Source of the DNA: an uncultured Phycisphaeraceae bacterium
GTDB lineage: Bacteria > Planctomycetota > Phycisphaerae > Phycisphaerales > UBA1924
Length of the DNA: 64,000 bases
Assembly (NCBI GenBank): GCA_937899905.1
Contig: CALCCF010000056.1
Span: forward strand, 36,558 to 100,557
Reading direction: 5' to 3'
The first letter of the stretch is position 1. Each line of letters opens with the position of its first letter. The notes below the pieces were generated by a model. It made no database searches, was not told the DNA's origin, and worked only from the letters and a program-made list of their open reading frames with translations. The translations under genes were made by a program, and so were the position numbers. Positions 1 to 8,213 of the stretch are shown one piece after another.

Positions 1-410
1 GATCCGCTGACGCGGCTGACGTTGACGGTCAGCTTGGCCTTCAGGCCGCCCTCGGGGACGTTGCCCAGGATCTTGACGTCGCGGCTGGTGTCGCGGATCA
101 GGCCGGCCTCGATCAGCGACTGGGGGGTGATCTCCCCACCACCGCTGAAGCTCTCGTGCTCGACGATGTCCTTGATGTTCACGATCCAGAACAGCGTCTT
201 GAACTTCGCGTTCGTGAAGCCGAACTTGGGCCACGTGCGGAACAGGGGCATCTGGCCGCCCTCGTCCTGGTGACGCACGGAATGGCCGCGACGGCTGCCG
301 GCACCCTTTTGGCCTCGGCCGGAGCGCTTGCCCCCACTGCCCAGGCCGCGACCAACGCGCTTGCCCTTCTTGTAGCGGCCAGCTTGTGCGGTGATCTCGT
401 GGATCATCAT
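1..410 (-). CDS. rplO: 50S ribosomal protein L15 (3' end beyond window)
   Basis: Large-subunit protein L15, which binds 23S rRNA late in 50S assembly. The reading frame begins at ATG 410-408 (protein MMIHEITAQAGRYKKGKRVG) and stays open to the window edge, giving about 136 codons. The glycine/arginine-rich N-terminus (GRGLGSGGKRSGRGQKG) is diagnostic of L15. It follows rpsE after 68 bases with no rpmD (L30) between them. The missing C-terminus lies outside the window, where secY would be expected in a normal spc operon. Confidence 0.95.
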   Translation of the reverse strand, partial: MMIHEITAQAGRYKKGKRVGRGLGSGGKRSGRGQKGAGSRRGHSVRHQDEGGQMPLFRTWPKFGFTNAKFKTLFWIVNIKDIVEHESFSGGGEITPQSLIEAGLIRDTSRDVKILGNVPEGGLKAKLTVNVSRVSG

Positions 411-478
411 GGCTTCAATACTCCCTTGGCCCCAATTGCTCGATTCGTTCACGGGCCGTCGAGATCACTCGGACTCGT

Positions 479-1087
479 TCAGTTATCCGTCGCCGGATCC
501 GCATCGCCTTCGTCGCCAGCCGCGGCCGGCTCGGTCGATGCGCCAATGCCGGCACCCGTGAGGGCCTTGGCCCGCTCGATGCGCTGCTCGATGACCGAGG
601 CCTCGAGCTCGACACCGCGACGCTCGGCCACCTCTTCCAGCAGACGCATCTTGGCCAGGCCGTCGATGGTCGCCTTGACCACGTTGAGCTTGTTGCCCGA
701 GCCGAGGCTCTTGGTGATGCAGTCGCTGTAGCCGGCCATCTCGAGCACGGCGCGAACGGTGGCGCCGGCCACGATGCCCGTACCCGGCGTTGCGGGGATC
801 AGGCGGATCTTCGAGGCGGAGAAGCGGGTCTCCACCTCGTGGGGCACAGTGGTGCCCAGCCGCTTGACGGTGACCATGTTCCGGCGGGCCTTGCGCTGCG
901 CCTTCTCGATGGCCTGGGGCACCTCGTTGCTCTTGGCGTAGCCGTAGCCCACCTTGCCCTGGCGATCACCCACGACCACGAGCGCTCCAAAGCTGAAGCG
1001 CCGGCCACCCTTCACCGTCGCGGCGGTGCGATAGATGTTGACCGTGGTCGATTCGATCTGCCCGGCTTCGTCGATCATCTCAGGCAT
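479..1087 (-). CDS. rpsE: 30S ribosomal protein S5
   Basis: Small-subunit protein S5, which contributes to decoding fidelity and mRNA entry. The 202-residue product has the N-terminal double-stranded-RNA-binding-like half (GGRRFSFGALVVVGDRQGKVGYG) and the C-terminal half (GTGIVAGATVRAVLEMAGYSD). It is longer than the usual 160-170 residues because of an Ala/Asp/Glu-rich C-terminal tail after about residue 175. It sits between rplR and rplO in the usual spc order. The start ATG at 1087 gives MPEMIDEAG; an internal Met at residue 4 is an alternative. Confidence 0.96.
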   Translation of the reverse strand: MPEMIDEAGQIESTTVNIYRTAATVKGGRRFSFGALVVVGDRQGKVGYGYAKSNEVPQAIEKAQRKARRNMVTVKRLGTTVPHEVETRFSASKIRLIPATPGTGIVAGATVRAVLEMAGYSDCITKSLGSGNKLNVVKATIDGLAKMRLLEEVAERRGVELEASVIEQRIERAKALTGAGIGASTEPAAAGDEGDADPATDN

Positions 1088-1148
1088 CAGCGCCCTCGTT
1101 TCCCTTGCTGCGACGGGCCTAAGGCTTCGGTGCCCGGCCCGAGAATGC

Positions 1149-1511
1149 TCAGAACTTCAACCCACCCTCGCGGGCCGCGTCGGCCAGCGCCTGCACTCGG
1201 CCGTGGTAGCGGAAGCCGCCACGGTCGAACACGACCTTCTCGACACCCTTGGACTTGGCCCGCTCGGCGATGAGCGTGCCGATCGCCTTGGCGGCGTCGA
1301 CGTTGCCCGTGGTGTCACCCGAGTAGCCCTTGTCCATGGTCGACGCCGAGCAGATCGTCGTGCCGTCCAGGTCGTTGATGACCTGCGCGTACACGTGACG
1401 GAGCGAGCGGTAGACGCTCAGGCGCGGGACTTCGCCCGTGCCGGCGACGCGCTTGCGGATGCCGATTCGGCGGCGGGTCCGTCGTGTTTGCTTCGCTTTC
1501 TGCCTGTCCAT
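1149..1511 (-). CDS. rplR: 50S ribosomal protein L18
   Basis: L18 binds 5S rRNA and carries it into the central protuberance of the large subunit. The 120-residue protein has the basic N-terminus ([14 protein letters not shown]) and the family core with [14 protein letters not shown] near residues 34-47 and [24 protein letters not shown] at the C-terminus. The length is normal. It lies between rplF and rpsE, with 61 to 78 bases on each side. Confidence 0.97.
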   Translation of the reverse strand: MDRQKAKQTRRTRRRIGIRKRVAGTGEVPRLSVYRSLRHVYAQVINDLDGTTICSASTMDKGYSGDTTGNVDAAKAIGTLIAERAKSKGVEKVVFDRGGFRYHGRVQALADAAREGGLKF

Positions 1512-1589
1512 TGCGTCAAAACCTCAGGAGTATCGAACTCAAAACAGATCCAAGAAACAGACCCAAGAAGAAGGAAGGTCGGTCGGCCT

Positions 1590-2141
1590 TTACGCGCCGG
1601 CGGTCTTGCCTTCCTTGCGGATGATGGTCTCGTCGGCGTACTTGATGCCCTTGCCGTTGTACGGCTCGGGCTTGCGGGTCGCACGCACCTCGGCGGCGAA
1701 CTGCCCCACGGCCTGCTTGTCAAAGCCCGTCACCGTGACCGTTTGCTTCTCGACCTTCACGTCCACGCCCTGGGGGATGTTCTTGAAGATCGGGTTGGCA
1801 AAACCGACGACGAGCTTCAGGCGGTTGCCCTCGACCGTCGCGGTGTAGCCCACGCCCTGGACCTCGAGCACCTTGGTGTAGCCCTGGCTGACACCGACGA
1901 TGTTGTTCTCGACGATCGAGCGGGTCGTGCCCCAGAGGCTCTTGGCCTCGCGGTCGCCTTCCTTGCCCTCGGGCACGACGAACGACAGGGTCTTCTCGCC
2001 CTCGTCCCACGCGACGGAGACCAGCGGATGGACCTCGTGGCTCAGCGAGCCCTTGGGGCCCTCGACGCGCACGGTCTGGCCGTCGACGCCGATGGTGACG
2101 CCCTTGGGCACGGAGATGGGCTTCTTGCCGATGCGTGACAT
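1590..2141 (-). CDS. rplF: 50S ribosomal protein L6
   Basis: L6 sits near the base of the factor-binding stalk and contacts the sarcin-ricin region of 23S rRNA. The 183-residue protein starts MSRIGKKPISVPKGV and ends with the signature PEPYNGKGIKYADETIIRKEGK. Two repeated L6 folds occupy about residues 1-82 and 83-170. Length and order (S8-L6-L18) are canonical. Confidence 0.97.
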   Translation of the reverse strand: MSRIGKKPISVPKGVTIGVDGQTVRVEGPKGSLSHEVHPLVSVAWDEGEKTLSFVVPEGKEGDREAKSLWGTTRSIVENNIVGVSQGYTKVLEVQGVGYTATVEGNRLKLVVGFANPIFKNIPQGVDVKVEKQTVTVTGFDKQAVGQFAAEVRATRKPEPYNGKGIKYADETIIRKEGKTAGA

Positions 2142-2197
2142 ACCGATTCAACCTCCTCGGCCGTCCGAAGCTTCGGACGCCGCGCCAATCCCCTGGC

Positions 2198-2596
2198 TTA
2201 CTGCACCACCGCCAGTAGTTCGCCGCCAACACGCTCGGTCCGGCACTTGCGATCGCTCATCACGCCGCGGCTGGTCGAGACCACCGCGATGCCCATGCCC
2301 TGCAGCGGGCGGGGCAGATCCTCGACGCCGCTGTAGACGCGGCGGCCGGGCTTGCTCACTCGCTGGAGCGAGGCGATTAGCGGCTCGCCCGCGGCGCCAT
2401 ACCGCAGCGACACGCGGAGGACACCCTGGCGGCCGTCGTCGACCACGTTGAAGCCCTCGACGTAGCCCTCGTCCTGGAGGACCTGGGCGACGCCGCGGCA
2501 CACCTTGCTGTTCAGGCAGTCCACCGTGCGGGCGCGGTTGCGCAGCGCGTTGCGGATCCGAGTGAGCATGTCCGAGATGGGGTCGTTGACCGACAT
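2198..2596 (-). CDS. rpsH: 30S ribosomal protein S8
   Basis: S8 is a primary 16S rRNA binder and, in well-studied bacteria, the translational repressor of the spc operon. The start was placed at ATG 2596 (MSVNDPISDMLTRIRNALR) rather than farther upstream, because an AGGAGGT ribosome-binding site lies about 12 bases before it and S8 homology begins there. The product is 132 residues, with the C-terminal S8 signature STSRGVMSDRKCR. It lies between rpsN and rplF. Confidence 0.96.
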   Translation of the reverse strand: MSVNDPISDMLTRIRNALRNRARTVDCLNSKVCRGVAQVLQDEGYVEGFNVVDDGRQGVLRVSLRYGAAGEPLIASLQRVSKPGRRVYSGVEDLPRPLQGMGIAVVSTSRGVMSDRKCRTERVGGELLAVVQ

Positions 2597-2724
2597 CGTT
2601 TCCGAAGACCTCCTGCCCGGCCCCTTGGGGCCCAGGCCTAACTGCCCGCCGGTTCGTTCCGGCAAGTCCGCCCGTCTAACTCCGCTAATCTCGCGGCCTG
2701 CGGGGCGCCTTCACTCCGCTCGAA

Positions 2725-2910
2725 TCACCAGCTGGCCTTACGCATGCCGGGGATCTTGCCCTCGTGGGCAAGCTTCCGCAGCATGATGCGGCTGATACGG
2801 AACTTGCGGTACACCCCGCGAGATCGCCCGGTCAGCTCGCACCGGCGAACCTGCCTGGTGGAGAACTTGGGCGTCTTGTTGCTCTTTGCGATCTGTGCCT
2901 TGGTCGCCAT
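2725..2910 (-). CDS. rpsN: 30S ribosomal protein S14, short form lacking zinc ligands
   Basis: S14 packs in the head of the 30S subunit. The 61-residue length and the C-terminal [16 protein letters not shown] match the short, normally zinc-binding form. That form carries two CxxC pairs, but only the first cysteine (Cys24, in RRCELTG) remains here. The second is Thr, and the third and fourth are Ser and Met (RISRIMLRK in place of the usual GLCRICFRE). The protein therefore probably folds without zinc. It lies between rplE and rpsH as expected. Confidence 0.95.
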   Translation of the reverse strand: MATKAQIAKSNKTPKFSTRQVRRCELTGRSRGVYRKFRISRIMLRKLAHEGKIPGMRKASW

Positions 2911-2964
2911 GCTTCTGATTCACTCCCGACGGCCACTGGTCGGCCGCCTTGGTTGCTCGCTCTC

Positions 2965-3618
2965 TCAGCTCGCCTTCTTCTTGGGTGCCGGGGGCTTGCG
3001 GAAGGGCATGCCCAGGGCCTCGAGCACCGTGCGGCTCTTGGCCTTGTCCGAGTTACGGAAGACGAAGTTGATGTTCATGCCGTGCGTGAAGGTCACGTTC
3101 GCCATGTTGATCTCGGGGAACACACCCTGCTCGGTCAGCCCGATCGAGTAGTTCCCGGCCCGGTCGAACGACGTGTCCGACAGGCCGCGGAAGTCCTTGA
3201 TACGGGGGGTGGCCAGGTTGATGAACCGGTCGAGGAAGTCCCACATTCGGTCGCCACGCAGGGTGACCATCGCGGCGGTTTCCATGCCCTCGCGGACCTT
3301 GAAGTTCGAGACGCTCTTCTTCGCCTTGACCACGACGGGCTTCTGGCCGGTGATCTGCGTGAGCGTGTCGATGACCGCCGCGCGAACGTTCGGCGGGATC
3401 TTCGGGCCGCCCAGGAAGCGCCCCATGTCGACGTTGAGCACGACGCGATCGAGCACCGGCATCGCCATGGGGTTGGTCACCTCGAACTGCTTGGTGACCT
3501 CCGACCGCGCGTCCTCGAGGTAGCGCTTGCGGAGGCGCTGCATGCCCTCGCGCGGCGCGGCGGCCGCCTGGGTGGCGGGGTCGTCCTTGTCTGGCTTGTT
3601 GGACTTGTTCTTGGCCAT
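2965..3618 (-). CDS. rplE: 50S ribosomal protein L5
   Basis: L5 binds 5S rRNA and forms part of the central protuberance. The 217-residue protein is longer than the usual 179 or so because of a charged, Ala-rich N-terminal extension (about residues 1-24) and a Lys-rich C-terminal tail. Core motifs include LDRVVLNVDMGRF, GQKPVVVKAKKSVSNFKVREG and ATPRIKDFRGLS. It lies between rplX and rpsN. Confidence 0.96.
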   Translation of the reverse strand: MAKNKSNKPDKDDPATQAAAAPREGMQRLRKRYLEDARSEVTKQFEVTNPMAMPVLDRVVLNVDMGRFLGGPKIPPNVRAAVIDTLTQITGQKPVVVKAKKSVSNFKVREGMETAAMVTLRGDRMWDFLDRFINLATPRIKDFRGLSDTSFDRAGNYSIGLTEQGVFPEINMANVTFTHGMNINFVFRNSDKAKSRTVLEALGMPFRKPPAPKKKAS

Positions 3619-3691
3619 CGGATCTGTCCTTCGATGTGCCCCGCGAATCGGCGGGACGCAAATACTCGCTCAGTGGCTTACAGCGTGTCCC

Positions 3692-4051
3692 TTAGAGCGT
3701 GTCCTTCGTCGCGGTCTCTCCACCCTTGCGGCGCGCAAGCACCGAGATGGGCTTGCCGTTCGTCACGGCTACGCGCTGCTTGTTGCCGTCCTTGTCGGTC
3801 GTGAACCGAACCCGCGTGGCCTTGCCGTCCACGGCCGGACTCACATTCGAGATGTGGAACGGGGCTTCCTTTGTCACGCGGCCACCCTGCGGGTTGACGC
3901 GTGTGGGCTTGACGTTGCGGGTGCGCAGGTTCAGGCCCTTGATGTACACCAGGTCCTTGGCGGGGTCGATACGCATGACCTCGCCGGTGCGCCCCTTGTG
4001 GTCGCCGCTGGTTACGATCACGTTGTCACCCTTGCGGATATGCCGGGCCAT
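3692..4051 (-). CDS. rplX: 50S ribosomal protein L24
   Basis: L24 is an assembly-initiator protein of the large subunit. The KOW motif is at the N-terminus (HIRKGDNVIVTSGDHKGRTGEV). The start is ATG 4051, whose A overlaps the last base of the rplN stop codon (TGATG), so translation is probably coupled. A GTG one codon upstream is possible but less likely. The product is 119 residues, slightly longer than many homologs. Confidence 0.95.
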   Translation of the reverse strand: MARHIRKGDNVIVTSGDHKGRTGEVMRIDPAKDLVYIKGLNLRTRNVKPTRVNPQGGRVTKEAPFHISNVSPAVDGKATRVRFTTDKDGNKQRVAVTNGKPISVLARRKGGETATKDTL

Positions 4052-4437
4052 CACACCACCTCCGGAGCGAGCGAGACGATCTTCATATAGTTCTTCTCAC
4101 GCAGCTCGCGGGCGACCGGCCCGAAGATGCGCGTGCCGCGCGGATTGCCATCGGCGTTGAGAAGGACGACCGCGTTGCTGTCGAACTTGACGTACGAGCC
4201 GTCGGCCCGCCGCGTGTTCCTGGCAGTGCGAACGACGACGGCCTTGGACATGTCGCCGGGCTTGATGTCCGCGCCGGGCAGGGCCTTCTTGACCGAGATG
4301 AGCACGCGGTCGCCGACACCGGCCGATGGGCGCGTGTTGTTGCCCGCGGCGCTGGTCTTGCCGTAGACGCGGATGACGTAGGCCACCTTGGCCCCCGAGT
4401 TGTCCGCGACTTCGCATCGTGATTCTTGCTGAAGCAT
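4051..4437 (-). CDS. rplN: 50S ribosomal protein L14
   Basis: L14 sits at the subunit interface. The sequence starts [17 protein letters not shown] and ends [18 protein letters not shown], both typical of the family, and the 128-residue length is close to normal (122). Its stop codon overlaps the start of rplX. It lies after rpsQ in the canonical order S17-L14-L24. Confidence 0.97.
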   Translation of the reverse strand: MLQQESRCEVADNSGAKVAYVIRVYGKTSAAGNNTRPSAGVGDRVLISVKKALPGADIKPGDMSKAVVVRTARNTRRADGSYVKFDSNAVVLLNADGNPRGTRIFGPVARELREKNYMKIVSLAPEVV

Positions 4438-4502
4438 GGCTTGCTACTTCCTACCTGCCGGTTCCGACTCGCGGCCGGACGGGTGAAACTCGTCTCTTGG
4501 CC

Positions 4503-4787
4503 TTAGCTGGCCCGGCTGCTCATGATCCTCGAGAGCTTCCAGGTCTTGGTCTTGCTCATCGGCCGGCACGGCACGACTTCCACGCGGTCGCCCACGTTGG
4601 CTTCGTTGCCCTCGTCGTGGGCGTGGAGCACCGTTCGCCGGCGGACGTACTTGCCGTACTTGGGGTGCTTGGCCACGTAGCTGACCACGACCTTGATGGT
4701 CTTGTCGCGGCCGGCGGTGGCCACCTCACCCACGCGGGCGCCCTTGGCCTTCTCGGTGCTGGTCGTGCTGGCGGTGTTGTCGCTCAT
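4503..4787 (-). CDS. rpsQ: 30S ribosomal protein S17
   Basis: S17 is a primary 16S rRNA-binding protein with an OB fold. The 94-residue product has a short Ser/Thr-rich N-terminal extension. The core then follows: GEVATAGRDKTIKVVVSYV, the KHPKYGKYVRRRT loop, and VGDRVEVVPCRPMSKTKTWKL. It lies between rpmC and rplN. Confidence 0.97.
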   Translation of the reverse strand: MSDNTASTTSTEKAKGARVGEVATAGRDKTIKVVVSYVAKHPKYGKYVRRRTVLHAHDEGNEANVGDRVEVVPCRPMSKTKTWKLSRIMSSRAS

Positions 4788-4854
4788 ACGCTCACGTTCT
4801 CTTCAGGGGCGTGTTGCCCGGTCACTCGGGGACAATCCCGTTCGTTCCAGATCC

Positions 4855-5058
4855 TCAGCCGGCGGCCTTGGCGGCGTGCCGTGATGTCCGCTCGGTCATC
4901 AAGCGGGCGATGTCCTTGCGGGTCTTGGAAAACTCGCTGTTGTCCTCGACCTTCTCCGTCGCGGCCTGCACGCGGAGCTGGAAGAGGCGCTTACGCAGGC
5001 GGACGAGCTCCGCCTGGATCTCGTTGTTGTCGAGCTTGCGAACTTCTTCGCCGGTCAT
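4855..5058 (-). CDS. rpmC: 50S ribosomal protein L29
   Basis: L29 borders the peptide exit tunnel and contacts signal recognition particle and trigger factor. The start ATG 5058 (MTGEEVRKLDNNEIQAEL) was chosen because L29 homology begins there; upstream codons in the same frame look noncoding. The 67-residue helical-hairpin protein has the usual LRKRLFQLRVQAATEK and KTRKDIARLMTERT segments. It lies between rplP and rpsQ. Confidence 0.95.
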   Translation of the reverse strand: MTGEEVRKLDNNEIQAELVRLRKRLFQLRVQAATEKVEDNSEFSKTRKDIARLMTERTSRHAAKAAG

Positions 5059-5122
5059 GACGCCTTCTCCAACTCGGTGCCCTGCGGGGCCCGCAAAACC
5101 TCGAAACACTCGATCCGCTTAC

Positions 5123-5551
5123 TCAACCCACCGTGGTGCGACGCTTGACGAATCGGCACCGCACGGGCATCTTCATGGCCATGCGCTTCATCGCCTCGCG
5201 GGCCATCTCCTCGGGCACGCCCGAGAGCTCGTAGAGCATGGTGCCCGGACGAACCCGAGCGGCCCAATAGTCCACGTCGGCCTTGCCTTTACCCATGCGC
5301 TGCTCGAGGGGCTTCTTGCTCACCGGCTTGTCGGGGAACACACGGATGAACAGCTTGCCCTGGCGCTTCAGGAAGTGGGTCGACGCGATGCGGCCCGCCT
5401 CGATCTGGTTGCTCTTCAGCCAGCAGCCTTCGAGGGCCTGCAGGCCGAAGTCACCGAAGGCGACGTAGTTGCCCTTGGTCGCCTTGCGATCGCGGACGCG
5501 GCGGAACTCCTTGCGGAACTTCACTCGCTTTGGGATCTTGTATGGAGGCAT
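5123..5551 (-). CDS. rplP: 50S ribosomal protein L16
   Basis: L16 organises the A-site region of the 50S subunit. The 142-residue product has the family motifs KRVKFRKEFR, GDFGLQALEGCWLKSNQIEAGR and ARVRPGTMLYELSGVPEEMAREAM. The length is normal. It lies between rpsC and rpmC. Confidence 0.97.
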   Translation of the reverse strand: MPPYKIPKRVKFRKEFRRVRDRKATKGNYVAFGDFGLQALEGCWLKSNQIEAGRIASTHFLKRQGKLFIRVFPDKPVSKKPLEQRMGKGKADVDYWAARVRPGTMLYELSGVPEEMAREAMKRMAMKMPVRCRFVKRRTTVG

Positions 5552-5612
5552 CGTTCAAACCCTTCCTACCGGCCGGCCGACACTCGCGACCGCCCGAACA
5601 AAACAATCCTGC

Positions 5613-6320
5613 TTACCTGCGGCCTCGGCTGCGAACGCGTGCGCCCGCCGCCTTCGAGGTCGTCTCCTCGTCCTGAGCCTCGTACTCGCCCTTGTAGATC
5701 CACACCTTCACGCCGATGCGACCGGCGGTCGTGCGGGCCTCCTCGAAGCCGTAATCCACGTTGGCCTGCAGCGTCGAGAGCGGCAGAGCACCGAGGCGGA
5801 CATCGAGGCGGCGGCTCATCTCGGCACCACCCAGGCGGCCGGAGATCTGGATCTTCACGCCCTTCGCGCCGTTCTGCATCACGCTCTCGGCTCGCATCTT
5901 CACGACGCGGCGGAAGCTGCTGCGGCGGCTGAGCTGCTCGGCAACGTTCGCCGCGACGAGTTGGGCGCTCAGGTCGGGGTTCTTGATCTCCAAAATCTTG
6001 ATCGACACCTTGCGGCCGGTCATGAGCTGGAGCTCTTCGGTCATGCGCTCGACCTCGGCGCCCTTGGGGCCGATGACCACGCCCGGGCGAGCCGTACGGA
6101 TGAGCACGACCAGCTCCTCACGCGTCCGCTCGATGTCGACGCTGGCGACGGCGGCGTGCGGGCGGCCCGGGTTGCGGTTGAGCCGCTTGTCCAGGTACTC
6201 GCGGATCTTCTGGTCCTCGACCAGCAACTCGCCGTAGATCGCCTTGGGCGCGTACCAGCGGCTGCGGTGGGCCTCGGTCACACCAAGGCGGAAGCCGAAG
6301 GGATGGATCTTCTGTCCCAT
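5613..6320 (-). CDS. rpsC: 30S ribosomal protein S3
   Basis: S3 lines the mRNA entry channel and has helicase-like activity with S4 and S5. The start is ATG 6320 (MGQKIHPFGFRLGVTEAHRS), which overlaps the rplV stop (TAATG), so the two are probably coupled. The 235-residue product has the KH domain around IRTARPGVVIGPKGAEVERM (residues near 75-95) and the C-terminal domain with the GRLGGAEMSRR signature. The open frame upstream of this Met lies within rplV and is not coding. Confidence 0.97.
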   Translation of the reverse strand: MGQKIHPFGFRLGVTEAHRSRWYAPKAIYGELLVEDQKIREYLDKRLNRNPGRPHAAVASVDIERTREELVVLIRTARPGVVIGPKGAEVERMTEELQLMTGRKVSIKILEIKNPDLSAQLVAANVAEQLSRRSSFRRVVKMRAESVMQNGAKGVKIQISGRLGGAEMSRRLDVRLGALPLSTLQANVDYGFEEARTTAGRIGVKVWIYKGEYEAQDEETTSKAAGARVRSRGRR

Positions 6321-6865
6321 TACGCTCGCTCCTGAACGCCCACGGTGATGTGGCTGGTCTGCTTGATGATCGGGTGGGCCCGGCCGCGGTCCTTGGGACG
6401 GAACCGCTTGATCTGCGGGCCCTCGTCGACGCGGCTCTCGGATACGAACAGCTCGGTGACGTCCGCGTCGGCCAGTTCGGCGTCGGCGATGGCGGCGTTC
6501 AGGGCCTTGGCCATGTTCTCCGAGGCACGCTTCTGGCTGAAGTTCAGCAGGTTGAGTGCTTCGTCGACGCTCTTGCCGCGGATGAGGTCGGCGACGAGCC
6601 GAGCCTTCTGGGTACTGCCGCGGTGGAAACGCACCTCGCTGACGAACCGGGCGAGGTCGCGCGGCTCGGCGTTGACGGCGCGGGCCAGGGCCTGGATGTG
6701 CGGCGTCCGGCACGAGGGCTTGGGCCGACCGGCCAGCCAGTTGCGGACGGCCTTGTCGGCCTTGTCGCCCGGCAGGCCCAGCGGACGGACAGCCTCGGCC
6801 ATCGTCTCGACGGTGGCGCCGGCCTCGTCGGCAAACTTCTTGAGTTGATCGCTACGCAGTCTCAC
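6320..6865 (-). CDS. rplV: 50S ribosomal protein L22 with N-terminal HTH-like domain
   Basis: L22 lines the peptide exit tunnel. Ordinary L22 is about 110 residues; this one is 181. The L22 core runs from about residue 73 (VSEVRFHRGSTQKARLVADL) to the end (KQTSHITVGVQERA). Residues 1-70 are extra and read like a Cro/C1-type helix-turn-helix, with VRNWLAGRPKPS followed by IQALARAVNAEPRDLARF resembling the last helices of XRE domains. No better start inside the core is apparent, and the frame is open from ATG 6865. The extension is visible in the sequence; its fold and any nucleic-acid binding are inference. Confidence 0.93.
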   Translation of the reverse strand: MRLRSDQLKKFADEAGATVETMAEAVRPLGLPGDKADKAVRNWLAGRPKPSCRTPHIQALARAVNAEPRDLARFVSEVRFHRGSTQKARLVADLIRGKSVDEALNLLNFSQKRASENMAKALNAAIADAELADADVTELFVSESRVDEGPQIKRFRPKDRGRAHPIIKQTSHITVGVQERA

Positions 6866-6941
6866 CGATGGATCTCCGAAGTCGTCCGTGTGCGGTTGCC
6901 CGCCTGAATCGTCCCGTGACTTCGAGCTTTTGATGCTCGAG

Positions 6942-6980
6942 TTACTTGCCGGACTTACTTGCCAGGCTTACTTGCCGGAC
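6942..6980. repeat. three tandem 13-base units at the rpsS 3' end
   Basis: TTACTTGCC plus four bases is repeated three times in a row (6942-6954, 6955-6967, 6968-6980). On the coding strand each unit contains GGCAAGTAA, and the first-encountered copy supplies the last codons and stop of rpsS. It looks like a small slippage expansion at the 3' end of the gene. No function is evident. Confidence 0.8.
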
Positions 6981-7252
6981 TTGATGCCTTCCTTCTTGTT
7001 CGTGTGGCCGCGGAACGTGCGGGTCAGGCTGAACTCGCCCAGCTTGTGCCCCACCATGTCCTCGGTCACGAACACGTCGATGAACGCCCGGCCGTTGTGG
7101 ACCTGGAACGTGTGCCCGACGAATTCGGGCACGATCGTGCACCGACGGGCCCAGGTCTTGATGGGCTCGTGCTCGCCGGCTTCTTGCTGCTTCATCACTT
7201 TCGTGTACAGCTTCTCGTCGACGAACGGTCCCTTCTTGAGGCTACGACCCAT
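6968..7252 (-). CDS. rpsS: 30S ribosomal protein S19
   Basis: S19 sits in the 30S head near the A-site tRNA. The 94-residue product has [15 protein letters not shown] at the start and the signature [27 protein letters not shown]. It ends KSGK within a short tandem repeat. It lies between rplB and rplV. Confidence 0.97.
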   Translation of the reverse strand: MGRSLKKGPFVDEKLYTKVMKQQEAGEHEPIKTWARRCTIVPEFVGHTFQVHNGRAFIDVFVTEDMVGHKLGEFSLTRTFRGHTNKKEGIKSGK

Positions 7253-7321
7253 GCTTCACGCTCCTGCCAGTGCTCTCGATACTCGACCGCACTTGATGCC
7301 CCATTCCACTCACCGAATCAC

Positions 7322-8182
7322 TCACTTCGACAGCTGCCCGTACCGCTTGCTCTTGCGTCGGCGGATGATCAGCTGCGTGCTGTACTGCTTTTTGTTGCGG
7401 GTACCGCCACCCTTGGCGTCCACACCACTGGGGCTCACCGGCGTACGGTTGCCCTTCGAACGGCCCTCACCACCACCCAGCGGGTGGGCGTGGTGGCTCT
7501 TGGCCACACCACGGGTGATCGGCCGACGGCCGAGGTGCCGCGAGATGCCGGCCTTGCCTAGGCGGCGGTTCTGGTGATCGCTATTGCCCACAACGCCCAC
7601 GACCGCGCGACAGTCCAACGGAACGCGGCGCGTCTCGCCCGAGGGCAGAACCAGCGTGGCGTACTTCCCCTCGCGGTTGGTCAGCTTGGCGGACGAGCCG
7701 GCCGACCGACACATCTGCCCGCCCTTGCCCACAGCCAGTTCCACACAGTGGACCTCGAGGCCGGTGGGGATGAACTTCAGCGGCATGCAGTTGCCCACCG
7801 TCGGCTCGACGGCCTCGTCACGCGAACTGCTGACCTTCATGCCGGTCTTCAGGCCACGCGGGGCAATGATGTACCTCTTCACGCCGTCGGTGTACTCGAC
7901 CAGGGCGATGTGGCACGTGCGGTTGGGGTCGTACTCGATGCCCACGGCCGTGCCCTCGATGCCATCGCGATCATTGCGACGGAAGTCGATCTTGCGGTAC
8001 ATGCGCTTCGCGCCGCCGCCGCGACCACGCACGGTGATCACGCCAGTATGGTTACGGCCGCCCTTCTTCTTGATGGGCGAAAGAAGTGTCTTCTCGGGCT
8101 TCTTCTTGTCCACCTCGACGTGCATGTTGACCGAGGCGTTGCGTCGGCCGGGCGAAGTTGGTTTGTAGACACGGATGGGCAT
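7322..8182 (-). CDS. rplB: 50S ribosomal protein L2
   Basis: L2 is required for subunit association and peptidyl transferase assembly. The start is ATG 8182 (MPIRVYKPTSPGRRNAS), where L2 homology begins, giving 286 residues. Recognisable segments are GRGGGAKRMYRKIDFRRN, AVGKGGQMCRSAGSSAKL and the C-terminal histidine region SHHAHPLGGGEGRSKGNRTPVSPSG. It lies between rplW and rpsS. Confidence 0.97.
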   Translation of the reverse strand: MPIRVYKPTSPGRRNASVNMHVEVDKKKPEKTLLSPIKKKGGRNHTGVITVRGRGGGAKRMYRKIDFRRNDRDGIEGTAVGIEYDPNRTCHIALVEYTDGVKRYIIAPRGLKTGMKVSSSRDEAVEPTVGNCMPLKFIPTGLEVHCVELAVGKGGQMCRSAGSSAKLTNREGKYATLVLPSGETRRVPLDCRAVVGVVGNSDHQNRRLGKAGISRHLGRRPITRGVAKSHHAHPLGGGEGRSKGNRTPVSPSGVDAKGGGTRNKKQYSTQLIIRRRKSKRYGQLSK

Positions 8183-8213
8183 GATAAATCCTCGTGGCTG
8201 AAACTCGCCCGAA

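Noticed and set aside
1035..2138. Long plus-strand open frame of 367 codons opposite rplR and rplF
   Set aside because: It lies antisense to two clear ribosomal genes; the product is of GC-rich shadow composition with no family resemblance.
5613..6713. 366-residue version of S3
   Set aside because: S3 homology starts at MGQKIHPF (6320); the rest is the wrong frame of rplV.
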